From Magnetococcales bacterium (GTDB lineage: Bacteria > Pseudomonadota > Magnetococcia > Magnetococcales > JADFYX01), in contig JADFZS010000022.1 of assembly GCA_015232405.1 (NCBI GenBank), positions 1-50,021 of the forward strand: a stretch of 50,021 bases of DNA, given 5' to 3'. Under the pieces are notes generated by a model. That model was not told the DNA's origin. It was given only the letters and a program-made list of their open reading frames with translations, and ran no database searches. Both the position numbers and the translations under genes were made by a program. This document shows, in pieces, positions 49,014 through 50,021 of this stretch. How positions within the stretch are numbered: the first letter of the stretch is position 1; each line of letters opens with the position of its first letter.

Positions 49014-50021
49014 TTATCTGCCAGTTAAAGGGGGCAAAATGTTGCCCTTTCTTATGCGCCACCAGGCCACAGCACTTTGTAAGTTGTATATTTTTGTCAA
49101 CTCTTCCTTGTTATATGGTTCGATAAGCGGAAGTTCGGATATTGGTTCAATTTTTTGGTTTTTTACATCAAAAACAAAATTGGCTCCGATAATGCGCCTG
49201 TAAGCGTTGCCGATTGGTTCATCAGAAGGGGTTAGAAGATCTCTACCCATGCGGTGGTAGACAAAACCTTTGGGGGCGGTAAGTTCCAGTAAAGTTGGGA
49301 TGATATCCATCTGGCTGCCCCCTTCATTTTCTGGCTTATCAATGCCGGAAAGAACCTCTTTTCCATAGAGTATAAAAGGTACGGAAACCGAATCGTAAAG
49401 TGGTATTTTAGCACTGATATGTTTACGCCCAAAATGGTCTCCTGTTATGGCAAACAGTAGTTTTGGCAAACGCTTTTGTGTGGATGAAATAAAATCACCT
49501 GCCACCTTATCAGCATACCAAAAATGGCCCATCTCATTTAAAATACCTTCCTCAGACTTGCTCTGCTTAAGCTCACCAGCTAATTCAGCTGGTATTTTTT
49601 TTAAGGAAAACCCCTCCTTATAGACATCCAGATCGTAGGGAGGATGGTTGGTGGTTGTTAAAACAATGGAAAAACTGGGTTTATCATCCTTTATGGTATC
49701 TTCGATAAAGGCAAAAAGGTTTTTATCATCCACCCCCCACTCATTGGTGTTGGTCCAGTCGGTATCACTCCATTTAGCCATGTGGGATGCACCATAAACA
49801 TTCTCAAACCCCTGATCTTTAGCAAAACCAGCTATGTTCTCCCAGGATAAAAAACCACCATAAAATAGGTTTGTTCTATAACCAAGACGTTTGAAAATAG
49901 CAGCTGAAGCGGTGCTATAGGTGGTTTTTGCGGTTTTTTGATAGTTGGTACGCAGATAGACATCAGGAATTCCGGTAATCATTGTGGCAAGAGAGCGCAT
50001 TGTTCCCACCGAGGCAGGAAG
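49014..50021 (-). CDS. sulfatase/LTA-synthase-family membrane enzyme, C-terminal part
   Basis: The frame is open to the window edge, so the N-terminus is missing; GTG 50009 is only an internal start. About 335 residues of an alkaline-phosphatase-superfamily extracellular domain are seen: TMRSLATMITGIPDVYLR, LFYGGFLSWENIAGFAKDQG, VLTTTNHPPYD, and FAITGDHFGRKH (metal His/Asp). It would transfer or hydrolyse phosphoglycerol, phosphoethanolamine or sulfate groups on envelope polymers, the exact reaction being unknown. It is 135 bases upstream of the P-loop/GAF gene. Confidence 0.85.
   Translation of the reverse strand, partial: LPASVGTMRSLATMITGIPDVYLRTNYQKTAKTTYSTASAAIFKRLGYRTNLFYGGFLSWENIAGFAKDQGFENVYGASHMAKWSDTDWTNTNEWGVDDKNLFAFIEDTIKDDKPSFSIVLTTTNHPPYDLDVYKEGFSLKKIPAELAGELKQSKSEEGILNEMGHFWYADKVAGDFISSTQKRLPKLLFAITGDHFGRKHISAKIPLYDSVSVPFILYGKEVLSGIDKPENEGGSQMDIIPTLLELTAPKGFVYHRMGRDLLTPSDEPIGNAYRRIIGANFVFDVKNQKIEPISELPLIEPYNKEELTKIYNLQSAVAWWRIRKGNILPPLTGR

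Overview
The window is a gene-dense bacterial chromosome segment of about 50 kb, with a modest G+C content (roughly 40-45% by eye). It carries no tRNA, rRNA, CRISPR array or intact transposase that I could find. The genes point to a Gram-negative, flagellated proteobacterium: LptM-type lipoprotein, dapF/lysA, Bpt and Aat N-end-rule transferases, HslVU, SbcCD, and FlhF/FlhG with sigma-28. The dnaA-dnaN-recF-gyrB block and the flhA-flhF-flhG-fliA order fit gammaproteobacteria or a deep proteobacterial lineage such as the Magnetococcia. That last placement is a guess and I cannot assign a species.

Layout. 1-300: remnant of a toxin-antitoxin pair. 0.3-4.1 kb (minus): a Rep/UvrD helicase and a ClC channel with CBS domains. 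4.3-12.7 kb (plus): two small genes, then a flagellar block of flhA, flhF, flhG, fliA, a membrane-anchored DUF2802-like protein, a FliK-like protein and a FlhB C-terminal-like protein. A good sigma-54 (-24/-12) site lies upstream of flhA. 12.7-17.1 kb: an ABM-like protein, then lptM-lysA-dapF and a sugar aminotransferase. 17.1-18.9 kb: a small accessory patch with a VapBC-like pair, and an XRE regulator divergent from a single-domain BRCT protein across a 55-bp interrupted palindrome. 18.9-25.7 kb (minus): ogt, a MITE-like hairpin element with 9-bp direct repeats, then gyrB, recF, dnaN and dnaA.

25.7-30 kb: an AT-rich intergenic region next to dnaA (possible but unproven origin), a TPR-like gene behind an almost textbook sigma-28 promoter, and an 858-residue TPR/B12-binding-like/radical SAM fusion. 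30-37 kb (minus): fmt, def, priA, hslU, a hemerythrin-like gene and hslV, so hslV and hslU are separated. 37.3-42 kb (plus): bpt, aat, ligA and an EAL phosphodiesterase whose promoter overlaps a Fur-like box. 42-50 kb (minus): a DUF1640-like gene with an in-frame stop, sbcC, sbcD, a P-loop/GAF/membrane-anchor protein tightly linked to sbcCD, and the C-terminal part of a sulfatase-family membrane enzyme that runs off the window.

Most of the window is housekeeping. The parts most worth following are the sbcCD-linked P-loop/GAF protein, the XRE/BRCT switch, the TPR-radical SAM fusion, the predicted FliA-controlled TPR gene beside dnaA, the MITE-like element after gyrB, and the nonsense-interrupted DUF1640 gene. 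All functions come from reading motifs in the sequence; no database search was run.
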